Shown one piece after another: positions 24,770 to 36,367 of a stretch of 64,000 bases of DNA (the stretch's first letter is position 1; each line of letters starts with the position of its first letter). The notes under the pieces are model-generated. The model ran no database searches. It saw only the letters and a list, made by a program, of their open reading frames with translations, and was not told the DNA's origin. Origin of the DNA: Rhyzopertha dominica (lineage: Eukaryota > Arthropoda > Insecta > Coleoptera > Bostrichidae); assembly GCA_025024175.1 (NCBI GenBank), contig QCXZ01000042.1, positions 8,883,501 through 8,947,500 of the forward strand, read 5' to 3'. A program made the position numbers and the translations under genes.

Positions 24770-25210
24770 AAATACTGACTTCCCAGAGACCACCCGAGTC
24801 CTTGCGTTGCGTTAGCTTCTGCGATTCGATTGGAAGTTTAGAGTGCCGCAGGATTTATCGTTTTCCGTATAAAGACCGAGGAACTCCTCATCTTGGATTT
24901 ATTACACAATTAAGCGAATACGGTGAACCGCTCACCAATTATAAGCTATTGAGTGCTATAAGTCCTGGTGAACTTTGATAGTTTACACTGAAGGGAGCGG
25001 ACTGGAGCGAGCGCTCCATCAAATTTTGCAGTTAACGGCCAAAGATCAGGTTTATGTGCAGCGCAAACAAAAGGAAATGGGTTAATTAAATTTCCTGGAA
25101 TAAACGAATGAGGAAAGTAATCAAAGAACGAGTGGGGTTGTTAGGTGTTGGAGTTGCGTTTACAAGTAGAAACTTCCAAGATTGCATGTAGAGCGGTGCA
25201 TCGCTCTCTC
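24770..25210. other. GC-rich non-coding island
   Basis: GC- and CpG-richer than its flanks. No coherent coding frame. Candidate conserved non-coding element. Confidence 0.4.
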
Positions 25211-25214
25211 GGAT

Positions 25215-25640
25215 GAGATTGTACAGATTACTTACAATTAAATGTTAAATGTTTCACCGTCTAGTAAAATAAAATTATTTTGAACGTTTAATCATTGCCA
25301 TATTCGTTCTGGCTCATAGTTAAGACTTACACTATGTCAATGAAACAGCCACCCGGGACATTTTTTTATCTTAGACATATCAAGTTTCGACACCATACTG
25401 CGGTTATCAAAATTGTTCTTAACCTTAACATAGTGGCTTTACTTTTTGACGGGGACTTCGAGGGGACGTCGAGTATGAAATATTGCATTTGTGTCTAATT
25501 ATTAGGCTTTTTAGGATTACATTACATTCTGATGGGATCCCAGTGCGCGCATAGAAAACATGAAGACCTAAATAACCTCAAATGCCTTGATTAGGCTCAC
25601 AGCTAATGAATCAGCTTCGTTCATTGTTGACGAGACGAGG
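25215..25640. other. unique stretch, nothing recognised
   Basis: A 67-codon plus-strand frame (25295-25498) does not resemble any family. No other signal. Confidence 0.35.
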
Positions 25641-25644
25641 TATG

Positions 25645-25901
25645 ATGAGATACTGCTTTTACTTGCAATTCGTGATCGAAAAGTACAGCCCTAAATCAAT
25701 TAAAAACAACCGATATGTGCAGTTTGAGGACTCTAAGACTTGTTTACCTGTTTTCCGCATAAACAACTGCTCGAGCTTCTTAGACTTCCATATTTGCTTC
25801 AAATAGTTGGAGCCCATTCCTGAAGAAACACCCAGTTCTTCTGCAAGTACGCAAACGTTTGTGCGTGGATCGGCCTCCATCAGCACTTTCCTAACCTTAA
25901 C
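25645..25901 (-). pseudogene. mariner transposase N-terminal fragment
   Basis: On the minus strand VKVRKVLMEADPRTNVCVLA then EELGVSSGMGSNYLKQIWK and SKKLEQLF match the paired helix-turn-helix region of mariner transposases, where the segment reads like ELAEELGVSxxTVSRHLKxIGKVKKLDKWVPHEL. About 60 residues further on, FSITNCK-stop-KQYLI sits where RIVTCDEKWIL, with the first catalytic Asp, is expected; the Asp and Glu codons are mutated. Nothing of the rest of the transposase was found, so this is a truncated and old copy. Confidence 0.75.
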
Positions 25902-26049
25902 TCATAGGAAAAAATACTGCGAAAATCGACTTTAGACATTATAATTAAAAATAAATAATAACAAATTTTTGGCAGATATGACAGAAAGATCATAAAATAA
26001 GAGTTTGACTTTTGTCGGAAAAGCTTTCCAGTAAAAGCTGAATTTGCCT

Positions 26050-26650
26050 TATTGCGTCGAGGAATTGATAACTTTAAGCAGTACGTACACGTTTTCCCAT
26101 ATAACTACACCGAGCACATCGTAGCGTGCGATTCGACAAACTGCCATTTAATACAGCAAAACTAATCAATGCGGCAATACATGTTTGCCGAGGCAAGAGC
26201 GGAAACTTCATCATAACCGGGAGCACTGCTCCAAAGGCAATTTAGCAATGCATTCTAAACAGGGAGGCCGCAGGCGCCGTCCCAACATTGCATCATATTC
26301 TATTACCCCAGATTAACCACATATCTGTATCTCTGTGATGCAGTTGATGCCCCTGCCGTACATCATGCAGCCGGCATTATATACAGCTCGCGGGAAACTC
26401 ACTTAACTGAGTCGATCTTAGGGCAACTTCAACGTCCCGGGCAAATTACATTTCGCAACCGAGGAGCCGAACTTCCAGCGGCAATATTTTTCAGTTAGCC
26501 AAAGAAAAAAGAGGACACGGGAACGGAGCAAAGTTAAAAAGAGATTACGGCGTTTTGAATAATATATACGATAAATACGCGGGCCTTATTTACGATCTGC
26601 GCAGTGAACGCTTGTCCTTCGCAATTTTTTCGGTATACACCTCGACAAAC
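26050..26650. other. GC-rich non-coding island
   Basis: GC-richer patch with candidate factor sites such as TAACCACA (Runt-like) near 26314 and CAGTTGAT near 26340. No coding frame recognised. It abuts the LINE relic, so the element may have inserted at its edge. Regulatory function is inference. Confidence 0.4.
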
Positions 26651-26659
26651 TCTACAGTA

Positions 26660-27925
26660 CTTTGCATTCTCACAAGTTTGAAGTATTTAGGAAATGCAGC
26701 CAAAAACTGAAATAAAGTAATGTGGTTTATGTCCTCCCTTACACAGTCATATAATGAGATTTATACAGAAAGTCAAATTCATGGAGAACAATAATAACAA
26801 TAATTTCACAATGAAAAAACCTTGCCGCATTTGCTAGGTGGCGTAGGCACAATAAGTTTAATATATTGAAGCAATACAGAGCTGTGTATATAACCATGTA
26901 AAAGTTTCTGCAAGAATACCAAGCCCAAAACACTCCTACGAGTGACAAGAGAGTGTTCATCAACAATACAAGAAGATTTTTCTGTCTGCCATTTTTCTGA
27001 AAACACTTGCGAGTAAGTCTATGTAAGCTCAGTGATTTGGTTTCCATATTATACAGCAGTATTCCAGCTTAGATCTAACAAGCAAATAAAAAAGGCACCT
27101 TAGTGTTACGAATTACAAAGCCTACTATTTTCATAACTTTATTCATGACATTTTGTGTATGTAAGTACTTATCCTCCAATACACCTAGGTCTAAGATCTC
27201 GCTGCAATTAACTAAGTCATGTCCAAGTACATTACAATAAATTAGTATTCCTGGTAAACGATATTGTCTTGCATTTACTAACGTTCAGTTGAAGTTAATT
27301 CTGGTTACACCATAAAAGTAGTCTGTTCAGATTTTTCCGCCGTAGCAAGCAATCATAGACAGTTTCAATAGCTCTGCATATTTTAGGATCATCGGCATAA
27401 ATGTACACACTTCTATTTAAACTGGTAACAGCATCATTGCAGAAAAATTATATATAACAGGGGGCCCAAATTAAACGTATGACTTAACACCGCGATACTC
27501 AACATATTGCTTTCTATCGCTTATCAAAGATTTAAACATAGGAATTAATTTATAACAAAGGCCAAAACTTTTAAATTTCATGAGTAAAGTGCACGCGGTA
27601 GAACGCCTTTTTTAAGTCCGTATATACAATGTACACTTGAATTCGTTTATCCATGGCAAAAGAGACAAAGAGCATGAATTCACATAAGTTAGTAGCGGTA
27701 GAGCGCCCCTTGATAAAATCATGCTGCTCTGCTGCAATATTACCGATAACATCCGAATACACAATGTCGGACAGAATACATTCGTATAATTTAGCAAAAT
27801 TAGACATCAAAGCAATGGGTCTATAATTCATAATATCCAGCTTATCTGCAGATTTATACACATTTATACACAAGTCCAGTCTTCTTAAAAAAACCTGCTG
27901 GATGAATCTGGACAACTCCACTCAA
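26660..27925 (-). pseudogene. non-LTR retrotransposon (jockey/CR1-like) RT region
   Basis: The minus strand carries the C-terminal half of a LINE polymerase. From 27921 down: SADKLDIMNYRPIALMSNFA and KLYECIL, QHDFIKGRSTATNL, YTDLKKAF (catalytic motif A), then in another frame VYIYADDPKI (YADD motif C at 27388-27399) and CNQNxLQLNVSKCKTISF. Near 26.9 kb RRSVLGLVFLQKLLHGYI matches the conserved C-terminal LINE segment (RRxxLDLxFLxKLxNGxID), followed by a decayed SPINR-like stretch and ITLFQFLAAFPKYF at the end. Several frameshifts and stops are present. The 5' two-thirds (endonuclease, ORF1) is missing, typical of 5'-truncated insertions. No poly-A tail was found. Confidence 0.88.
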
Positions 27926-27929
27926 GAGC

Positions 27930-28440
27930 CGTATTTTAAACAAAAAAAAATAGGTCCTTTCAAACAAAAATATTTTGTTTCTCTCAAATGTAAGAAGTAA
28001 CGATAATTATTGGTATGATATGCTGGTTGTAACCTCTACAGTCTACACCTTTGCGCTGTGGAAGCTTCATGTAGTGCAGCTAACGTCACTACCACTTAGT
28101 TTATGAATTTTACCATTGCGGCAGTCCATCATAGTACAATTATTAGGGGTTACTGCACCCACAACCTCACAAATACGATACATAACATGTTGAAAATACA
28201 AACTCCCTGGCGTTATGTATTAAAATATATCAAATAATTCAATAATCGACTAATGATAAGTTTACGTCAAAGCATTTGTTGTGTTCGCCTTTCTGAGAGA
28301 CTGCTAACTGATTTAATCTATAATTACCATAAGCCCCATGAATGCATGAATCATTTTTAGAAACACTGTTTTTAAGGTGTACTTGATAATGAGCTAAATT
28401 TCAGAATAGGAGTGAGCAATGACATTGAAAACTGTTAAGT
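27930..28440. other. AT-rich stretch, nothing recognised
   Basis: Sequence beyond the 5' truncation point of the LINE relic. No feature recognised. Confidence 0.4.
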
Positions 28441-28454
28441 AATGACATGTTTTT

Positions 28455-28560
28455 TTCCGGGGTGCTTCCCAGGTTTCGACACTCACGTCAGTGTCTTCCT
28501 CAGAAGTATCAGAAGTCATCTACAGCAACATCGGAAGGCTACAAACCAAAATACTGTTAA
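28455..28560 (-). repeat. repeat-like segment with hammerhead-like hairpin
   Basis: On the minus strand CTGAGGAAGACACTGACG continues into TGAGTGTCGAAACC. This gives a 6-bp hairpin stem (GACACT/AGTGTC) set between CTGAGGA and GAAAC (28473-28503). The arrangement repeats that in the MITE arms at 16.9 and 17.1 kb. One frame reads SDTSEEDTDVSVETWEAPR across it, so it may also be a coding relic. The element it comes from is not known. Confidence 0.35.
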
Positions 28561-28739
28561 ATACAGTGTGTTTCTTCTTGAATTATTAATGTTTTGCATT
28601 TGATTTTGATGGCCCCCTCCTCAATTTGAGTTACTGAATGCCGAAGTATTGTCCCATCAAAAGCTCATCCATTAACGGTGACTCGTGCTGCTGTGATATA
28701 GTTCACGCATTCATACTGCCTGTGTGTAATAAGCTACAA

Positions 28740-29060
28740 AATGAGTTTCGAGATATACGATTACGTATGTGCAGACGTGCGAAGACGCCCCCACTAAAAA
28801 TTTCATTCCGGGCGAGAATGGATACAGGGCTAAGGCCGGATTGGGTAGGCGTAACACAAAACATCTGAAGGTGCTTTATCCCCGGTGCGATCCCTGGAGC
28901 GTTCGCGTCGTAAAAACGCGTATTTATAAAACAAATTCATTTGGAGCAGTAACGGCCCCGGAAGCGTACATTATTAAGGTGCCGCGCCGCAATGTTAGAT
29001 GCGTGAATTAATCTTTTAAACGCGCAACCGAGGAATTGTGTTGAGGGTTTGTTTGAATAT
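28740..29060. other. GC-rich non-coding island with shared 11-mer
   Basis: GC- and CpG-rich patch. It contains CCGGAAGCGTA at 28958-28968, which recurs exactly at 34499-34509 and 48138-48148, each time within a similar island. The core resembles an ETS-type site. Overlapping short frames do not look like protein. Confidence 0.45.
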
Positions 29061-29064
29061 TTAT

Positions 29065-30320
29065 AACGGGAGTCATTGTTACCTGCGTTGTTGTTATCTA
29101 AGACAAAAAGGGTATTAATGGGGTTGAAGTGGATGTATCAAGCATTTAATGACCGCAGATCGTAAATTCTTGGGCATTATTCAGGACTGTAATTAACAGG
29201 AATCAAGCTCTAGCACCTTATTTACTTGAAGCGTTATTTATTCATCGCACACTTCGTGTACACTTGAGAAACTACTTCAATCTCTTGCCTATTAAATTTG
29301 TAAACCAAGGCGTATTAAATAAGATAAGAGATGAGTGTGGTTTTCTTTTGTAATCAAACTATAATGAAAAAACTCCAACCACAATGATTTAGTGAGCCTA
29401 AATACATATTTCCGCTTCTAAACTGTCATCTTCAGTAGGGTGAAGGATTTCTTAAATGTCTGGGTGGATTTAACATTTTCCTCACTAGGTCTTCAGCATA
29501 AGTGGCGTCAAGTCAACAGACATCATTATTTAGGCTATTTTCATTTCACGCTTGATAGAATCACTTATTCGATAAGTTCAAACAACGCGAATCTTGGAAT
29601 CAGGCCTAGACCTGAACCCAATAAAGTATCTTTGCCCTTTGGATAAGGATGCTTTCAAACGCGTTCAGTTCCGTGTTATTAGAAATTTGTTTAGCTTTTT
29701 TGCTTTCACTTACTTGGCCAGTTTTGTTAACTCTTTTAAGAAGAATCCCTGTAAAGGAGAACGTGAAAGAACAAAGCAACGGACGTTTCGTGGTTGCAAG
29801 ATGTTAGGTTGAGCTTTAACGAACACCCAATTAATGCAATATACATTTCATATTTTGATTGGCTTTTATTACAGTATCCTGCTAATCTCCTCCGAATCTA
29901 GCGGGAACCGAGTCTGACAATAAAGTAAAATTTAAAGATGGTATTCATGCGAGCTGTGTGGAGACGTACATGACAGGTTAAATCCGAAGGATAAATTGGA
30001 AGAGTACAAGGGTACAGAACGCTAGAAGTTACCGTGGTAAGTTTTCTAACGATTTCTTTCGCCTACCAACTGCTAGAGTAACTTTTCAGAAGAAAGAGTG
30101 CAGAAAACCACGGAGCTAATTGTAGGAAATGAAAATTCAGGTTAATAAGTAATTTACAACAAATTTTACCCCTAAGTGTTAGGTGGCCCAAATTATAATC
30201 TCGTGGAAAAAGAAAAGTCTGGGTGATAGAACGATTCTGTTCGCTAGGGCGTGGTCTCACAGACCAATTGAAAGGGTTGCTATATATCACCTCCACTGGG
30301 GGATTTGGTTGGTAACCATT
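29065..30320. other. mixed AT-rich stretch, no gene recognised
   Basis: Holds the second copy of a dispersed repeat (29615-29695). Frames of 60-80 codons show no family resemblance. Confidence 0.4.
29615..29695 (+). repeat. dispersed repeat, copy 2 (pairs with 5397-5480)
   Basis: Aligns with the 5.4 kb segment in the same orientation, sharing GATGCTTTCAAACGCGTT exactly. See copy 1. Confidence 0.5.
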
Positions 30321-30327
30321 TTTGGTC

Positions 30328-31112
30328 TTATCGCGAAAAAAATCGCTTTAAAATGGTCGAAAACATAGAAAACATAATAAAAAAAACAAATTTGAGCAAA
30401 GATCATTTCTTGTCTGTGTGTCTGTGGTTTTGTTTGTGGACACGATAACTTTCGAAAAACTTAATATATGGACTTGAAATAGTGCAAACGTATAAATCTC
30501 AACTACTCAAAGTGACCTATTGCTTTTTGGGGTAAGTAGGATATCGGGAAGCAGGCGAAATTGGGGGGTAACTACCTTTTTTTTTACAAATTTTCGTGTT
30601 ACTTATTCTTTTTTGTTTTAGTATGTGATTAGTAGTAAAAGTAATGCGTGTATTATTCGCCCTTATAAATTTTCGGTGCAGCAAATAGTTTAGAAGATAT
30701 TACCAAAAAAAGCGTCGTTTTTCCTTAATATCTTCGAATATATTTAATAAGATCAAAAAATGAAAATATAATCAGATGGGAAATAAAATTTCTCACAAAA
30801 AGTGTCATTTTCGAAATATTTCCAAAAAAAATATTTTGGACCCTGTTATTAGGAGTTTTTTTTAAATTTGGTATTATATAGAAAATTAAATTTCTGATCG
30901 GAAAGCATTCTTGTGTTTTTTTTGTTAAGTTAATAATTTTCGAGTTATTAAAAAACATTTATGTATTTTTGCTAATATCACGTGGATCGTTTGTCTTAGA
31001 AAAAAATGTGTAGAGGAAAAAAACCTAATTACTAATCGTATAGTATAAGAAATTGAAACGTAAATGTCATTTTGACAATTGGATGTGGAAGTACTGATAC
31101 AATTTGCAGCGA
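30328..31112 (+). repeat. 785-bp non-coding repeat, copy A
   Basis: Aligned along its full length with 36368-37165 in inverted orientation. Shared blocks include TTAATATATG, GACACGATAACTTTCGAAA, AGTAACTACC-type and ACTAATCGTATAGTATAAGA strings. Both copies are non-coding with scattered substitutions and small indels, so they are old duplicates of one mobile element, not a recent inversion. TTGGATGTGGAAGTA lies near the right end. Confidence 0.9.
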
Positions 31113-31114
31113 TT

Positions 31115-31800
31115 TTTTAAGTTTATTTAAGTTCGAGCGCTTTGTTTCCAAATTAATTCCCTTCTTGCTCAACTTACGTGCATACTAGCTCGTTTTAGAA
31201 TGATATCAATTTTACGAGCGTTAGTTGCAGTCGGTTATATCAGTCGGGATTCCTAAATTTAGCTTTGGAGAAATTTATCGTGCGTAATTGACCGTGGGCT
31301 TCTGGGGAATGAAATTTTGGGGCGTTATTTGCTATTCGGATCTAGTTTTGTAAAATTTTAATCATTTCATTGTTAAAAGCTCGAAGTTAAGTCCCCATTG
31401 TAAGTATTTTCATTTGTCGACTTTTTATTCAGTTTCGATCTTAATTTGACTCCAAAACTTTGATAGAGCCCTCTACTGCGTCTGATCCTTACATCCTGAG
31501 AATGATTAGTGAATTATAGTGATGTCTTACCAAGTATTAACCAGATTGTGGATTCAAGAGAGTCGACTAAAAGATAGGGACACACTTAAATTATCTTCCA
31601 AAGAGTGTGTTGCATTGTAACGTTGCGAGAATTTGTGGGTTAAAGTCAGGATGGTCACTAATTTAACTGGAATAACGCTGCTCCCGTTTAAATGGCGAAA
31701 CCATCGTAATTATTCCACATGTTAATTGTTATGTGAGTGGTGAATTATAGGCGTCTTTCTGGCGAACTCTGACGTTACGTGAAGTCAAAAACTGTTCATC
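31115..31800. other. AT-rich stretch, nothing recognised
   Basis: No feature recognised. Confidence 0.4.
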
Positions 31801-31807
31801 TTAAATT

Positions 31808-31840
31808 CCTGTGCCTGTACCTGTACCTGTACCTGTACTG
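31808..31840 (+). repeat. (CCTGTA) hexanucleotide microsatellite
   Basis: About four to five tandem copies of CCTGTA run from about 31809 to 31840. Confidence 0.9.
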
Positions 31841-31979
31841 TAAATTACATCTTGTACTAAAAATCGTGTAGTTACCGTTGCCTTTCGGTCCATGAACCTG
31901 CGTTAAGCCTGTTGTAACTCCCATTTTTAGTTCATAGATGGGGAAATCTGCATTTTGCGAAGTATATGGAAACAAAACT

Positions 31980-32640
31980 TTAATAAAATAGAGATGCATT
32001 AAGCAGCAGAGCCAGAAAGGGCAAAATGTGACAACTCCTAACTTGACGGCCCGCAGTCTGCATAACTCCCAGTCCCACTCCGGGGAATAAAATGCCGGAA
32101 AGCGTCCAGCACGAAGTTGGCAGGCCCATCGATGCATTTGTAATGTTCCGCTCGTCCGGGCAGTAAAAATGGAAATGCAAATGCGCCTTCAGTCTTTTGT
32201 TTAACTACGTAAATATAATTGCGATTGCCCCAGTTAAAATTCCATATTCCCAGCGCATATTCGCCCATCGCTGGTGAAAAACTAGCAAACGAAATCAGAA
32301 TAATAACGGGATTACACAAAACATTTCGAAATGGCTTTACTGCCCGCCGAGGTACTCTGCTCTGTAATAAAATAAAGTTCGCTCGCGATGCTGAATGTTA
32401 AGGGCGTGTTTCGTATTTTGCGACAAAATTAGCCGCTCGCCGCATAATTCATCGGGGTTAGCGGATGCGAACTTTAATGCCGGCGCATCGTCGTGTATTG
32501 TGTATGAACGGGTGATAAAAATGTGAAACAACGAGCAGCAGTGGCGGTGACAGCAATTTTAGTCCATTCCAGCTGTGTTGCAATACGAGGATTACGCCCT
32601 TGGGAACCTGCAGCGTGTCAGGGGAGGGATACCTGAATAA
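31980..32640. other. GC-rich non-coding island
   Basis: Moderately GC-rich, CpG-containing patch in which frames are open on both strands (best about 90-110 codons on the minus strand). No family resemblance. Candidate conserved non-coding DNA. Confidence 0.4.
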
Positions 32641-32644
32641 GATC

Positions 32645-34440
32645 AAGTTGGCTACATTTGAATTTATAATTATCAATGACTTATTTAATCAAATTATTTA
32701 TTTATCAAAAAGTTGGGTTACGTTATTACTATGATGTCTGCCTGCTACAGTTAGATGAGCGTTTTCTTTTAAAATAAACAACAAATTTATTAATTGGAGC
32801 CAAGTAATTATATTATGGTCAGATTTACTAGATTAATGACATTTGTTCATTTATCTACTAAAAGAGCATACAGAAACAAGATTAAAAGCGAATTAAGAAC
32901 AAGAGCTTCAACTGATGTGCACAATATCCAAACAATGGCAATACTATAATACACACCGAAACAAAATTGTAATTAAAAAAATTGACGCAAATATTCATTA
33001 ATCCTAGACAGCTGGAATTGAAGTACGTAAATTATTATAAAAAAAACCAATGCAAGGGTGATTAAAAAATTTGCTACTTCAATTCTTGTGTCCTATGATA
33101 TACTATGGTTTGACCAATAACAAATGTAAATATTCCTAAAAATTCTGTTTAGCGTAGTCAATTCATTTTTTATTCATTGCAAGAGGAACAAAAATACTAC
33201 ATTATTACTAGGCGGATTTCAAACTATGTACCTATATTATTTGATAGTTCACGTAACCCAAAATGTATAATTCCTTTACTCCTATTACCGAGGGAACTTG
33301 TCATAAAACTTCCTGTTATTGATCCTACTGACTACCCTTTGCCATACGATTGCTTTTAGCTTAGTGTTTTTTAAACTTTTTGCAGTCGCAGACCACTTTC
33401 AAAATTTCAAAAATTCTACGGACCCCTGTCAAAAGATTTTCTGGAAAATTTCTGTTGCTTGTGGTTTGCATACAGTTACTGATACTAAATTTAGTGTTAT
33501 CGAAACCAAACTAACAAGAAGGATGCTGTTGCCTTTCTTCAAGGTTAAATTGTGGAATTTTTTATTTTTATCGACACCTGAACTGATAACTCCGCCTTAC
33601 AAAGATGCGTAGTAGCAGATGGTATCAGAACGGACAAGACTCAAATAACACTAAAACTCATCAATACCTTTTGCATGAAATTCGGCTCTCAACACTTGTT
33701 TAGATCCTTATTATTATCTCGAGTAAGATCTTCTTCGCTGATATTATCCATATTAATGAAAAATGGACTCTGGGCTAACGTAACCTTTTTCTTTGACCCT
33801 TACCATGCACACGCAATTTCCAGTGCACAAGGCTTCACTGTTTCCACTATAGTGTGTAGTTTCTTATTTTAAGCAATACGATAAGCGACCTTGTATGATG
33901 ATTTAAGACATCGGTTTTGTGTTAATACGAGTCCAAGGCTTTTTCAAACCCAGCCTTTTTAGCATAAAAATCGTCGATGCTATCAGATATATTTACAAGG
34001 TGGACATTTTTAAGATGTGTCCTAGCCTACCGGCCTAGGCTTACCAGCGATAACATAACATAACAAATCATTCATTTCATCAAGATAAAATATATAAAAC
34101 TCCAAAATTCGTCGCAAAGTAGCCCAACTTTACAGTACAGACAATAGCACTGGTCCTTGAAAGTTGACTGGCATAATACCTAAATTTCCTTTCTTGAGAA
34201 CCTATACTTGGATAACATTCCACAACACCCGCTCTAATAGTTCCAAAGAAAGACCTGAAAAATTGACCCTTACAGAGTAAAAGGCTAAATTAAGCACNGA
34301 CAAATTGGTGACGTTCTTTCCTCTGAACTTGCTCGCATTGAAATCTAACCAATGATCTTGCTCGAAATCCCTGTGCCCCAAATATCGAAGTTGAGGAACT
34401 GTGCCGCGCCATCATAACTCATGCCTGCATCATAGTAGGC
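32645..34440. other. AT-rich stretch, no gene recognised
   Basis: No convincing coding frame. Near 33385-33430 there is a GCAGACCACTTT ... CGGACCCC pattern that resembles dispersed insect repeats but cannot be bounded. One ambiguous base at 34298. Confidence 0.4.
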
Positions 34441-34449
34441 TGAACACCA

Positions 34450-35000
34450 CATGGTGCTGTTGACCTTTCATGTCGACAAAATCATTAAACTCTACACCCC
34501 GGAAGCGTAGCGGGTCGTCACACCGCACACCCGGAGTTCGTGCAATATTACTCCGGGCTTGCAAAACACTCCCCACCATCATTAATTTTCCCGCTGTCGT
34601 CCCCTAGATAGCGACACACTTGATTGATCTTATTATATTACACCTGCTCTAAGTACCGACGTAATAATTTAGATGGTATCAGATGTCGATGTGATGCCGA
34701 ACGGGTTGATGAAGATAGTGGGGAAATTGATTTCCGGGAAAATTCGCAAGGAGCCGTAATCCATATTGATGTATGGTGTAAGCTACGGTGTTCGAATAGC
34801 GCGACGATGATGAATTATTTTGCGCCGGTACGGCATGTACGTATGCTTATTTTTTATTTATACGCGGTTTTTACTACGCGATACAGCTCCGTATTCGCGA
34901 GGCGCGAGTAAGAAATATTTCTCGCCGTCTGACGGGTTAGGTGCGTAAGCCGGGGAATTATGAAGCTGGAGATGATATGTGGATGTGAGAAATACTGGAA
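34450..35000. other. GC-rich non-coding island with shared 11-mer and hairpin
   Basis: Holds CCGGAAGCGTA at 34499-34509 and a perfect 8-bp inverted repeat CCCGGAGT/ACTCCGGG at 34530-34557. No protein family recognised. Confidence 0.4.
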
Positions 35001-35323
35001 GGTATTTGTATACTAGGGGGTCGAGGTGTATTGAGCTGAATATTGAATAGTAAGAAGCATGTAGGCTGTTAGATGACAAGCAGAATTGTCCTAGAGCCCG
35101 CATTGATTCTCAATATCAGCTAGGTGTGTTAAATAAATCTAAAACTGCTAACCTTTAACGGCGATTCTTATAGTTTGTATGGCTACAAGTGAAAATTTAG
35201 TTAGTGGGTAAATTATTCGATAAATATCTTAAAACCAAGCTAAATATCTTTAAACAAATCATTCATTTAGAAGTATTCGTGATGCTCTCGATAGTTCGAT
35301 ATGTAATTTTTGTTTCTATACAT

Positions 35324-35337
35324 AATTCAAATTGATG
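35324..35337 (+). repeat. left target-site duplication of hairpin element copy 2
   Basis: AATTCAAATTGATG, repeated with one mismatch at 35551-35564 (AATTCAATTTGATG). Confidence 0.75.
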
Positions 35338-35550
35338 AAAGTAAGAATTTAGGATGGCAATGCCATCTGTCAGCATTGCCATCCTAAATTCTTACTTTCA
35401 TCATACTATTGCTTTGGTATATAGCAAAACCAGTTCTATGCCGTGTTGTCTACACTAGACCTAAACTGCACTGATGAGCTGTAATGACAGCGAAATAGTA
35501 CTATCTGCAGTTGGTTGAGGTGTAGACAGCACAGCATAGACATGCATTTT
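35338..35550 (+). mobile_element. hairpin-rich short mobile element, copy 2
   Basis: A 213-bp insert between 14-bp near-exact direct repeats. Its start is a perfect 30-bp inverted repeat with a 9-nt loop (35334-35363 and 35373-35402; the outer four bases fall in the duplicated flank). The second half repeats the CTATGCCGTGTTGTCTACAC ... CATAGACATGCATTTT foldback of copy 1 with hardly a difference. Compared with copy 1, the long first hairpin is reduced to its base: the break falls at the AATGC/GCATT mini-hairpin with loop CATCTGTCA that copy 1 also has in its arm. Non-coding. Confidence 0.85.
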
Positions 35551-35564
35551 AATTCAATTTGATG
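35551..35564 (+). repeat. right target-site duplication of hairpin element copy 2
   Basis: Partner of 35324-35337, one mismatch. Confidence 0.75.
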
Positions 35565-35569
35565 TTTCC

Positions 35570-36360
35570 CGCGGCCAATTAGCTAATTGTTAGTGAGTCG
35601 CAGCTGTCATATCGCGTTCACGGTTTTAGTATATGTGATGTGTGGGGTTATTTGAAGGTTAGTTGAAGGTGTTAAAGGGTGTTAAAGCTTTAAAAAAGAT
35701 AACAACACGTTAACCTACATTAAATAACATTTAGGCGTGCGCACTGGCAATGGGTTCGTCTTTTTAGGCGAAACGCTTTTAAATAATAATTATTTAATCT
35801 TCTAATCTGTACGACATAAAGAAAAAGTTATACCTACGTATGCTTGCAGACGTCCACCTTGTTAGCCCATCCTCAGGATTTGTTATTCACAGGTACTTTA
35901 AAAGAACACATGATGCAGTATTACTGTACATGTAACCTACACTTACAAAAAAGTGGTAATACACCACAAACACAAAAACTAAGTCTTGTTAAAAAACATC
36001 AGGGTGCGATTTGCTTAGCTGGAATCGCGAATAGTATCTACCGAGCGAATACTTTTTTTTTCTTTTTTGACAGTAACAGTAAGGTAAATGTATAAATACA
36101 GGTTAAACTAGGACTGATATAATAACGATAACTAAACCTTTACATTGTAAGTGCAATCGGTATCTCTCCACATATAACCGCTAGACAACGTCAGATTTCA
36201 CGTATTTTACAATTTGGTATATTCTTTGGGCTGAACTTCTTCATTTCTTTCATTTCATGTCTGAACTGAACTGCAATATTTAAAATGGGCATACCTAAAA
36301 TAAAAATGAATGGCTGAAGAATACAGCCCTGAAACCATAAATTTTTCCCACCTCAATAAA
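35570..36360. other. AT-rich stretch, nothing recognised
   Basis: Short frames only; no family resemblance. Confidence 0.4.
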
Positions 36361-36367
36361 AAAAAAC

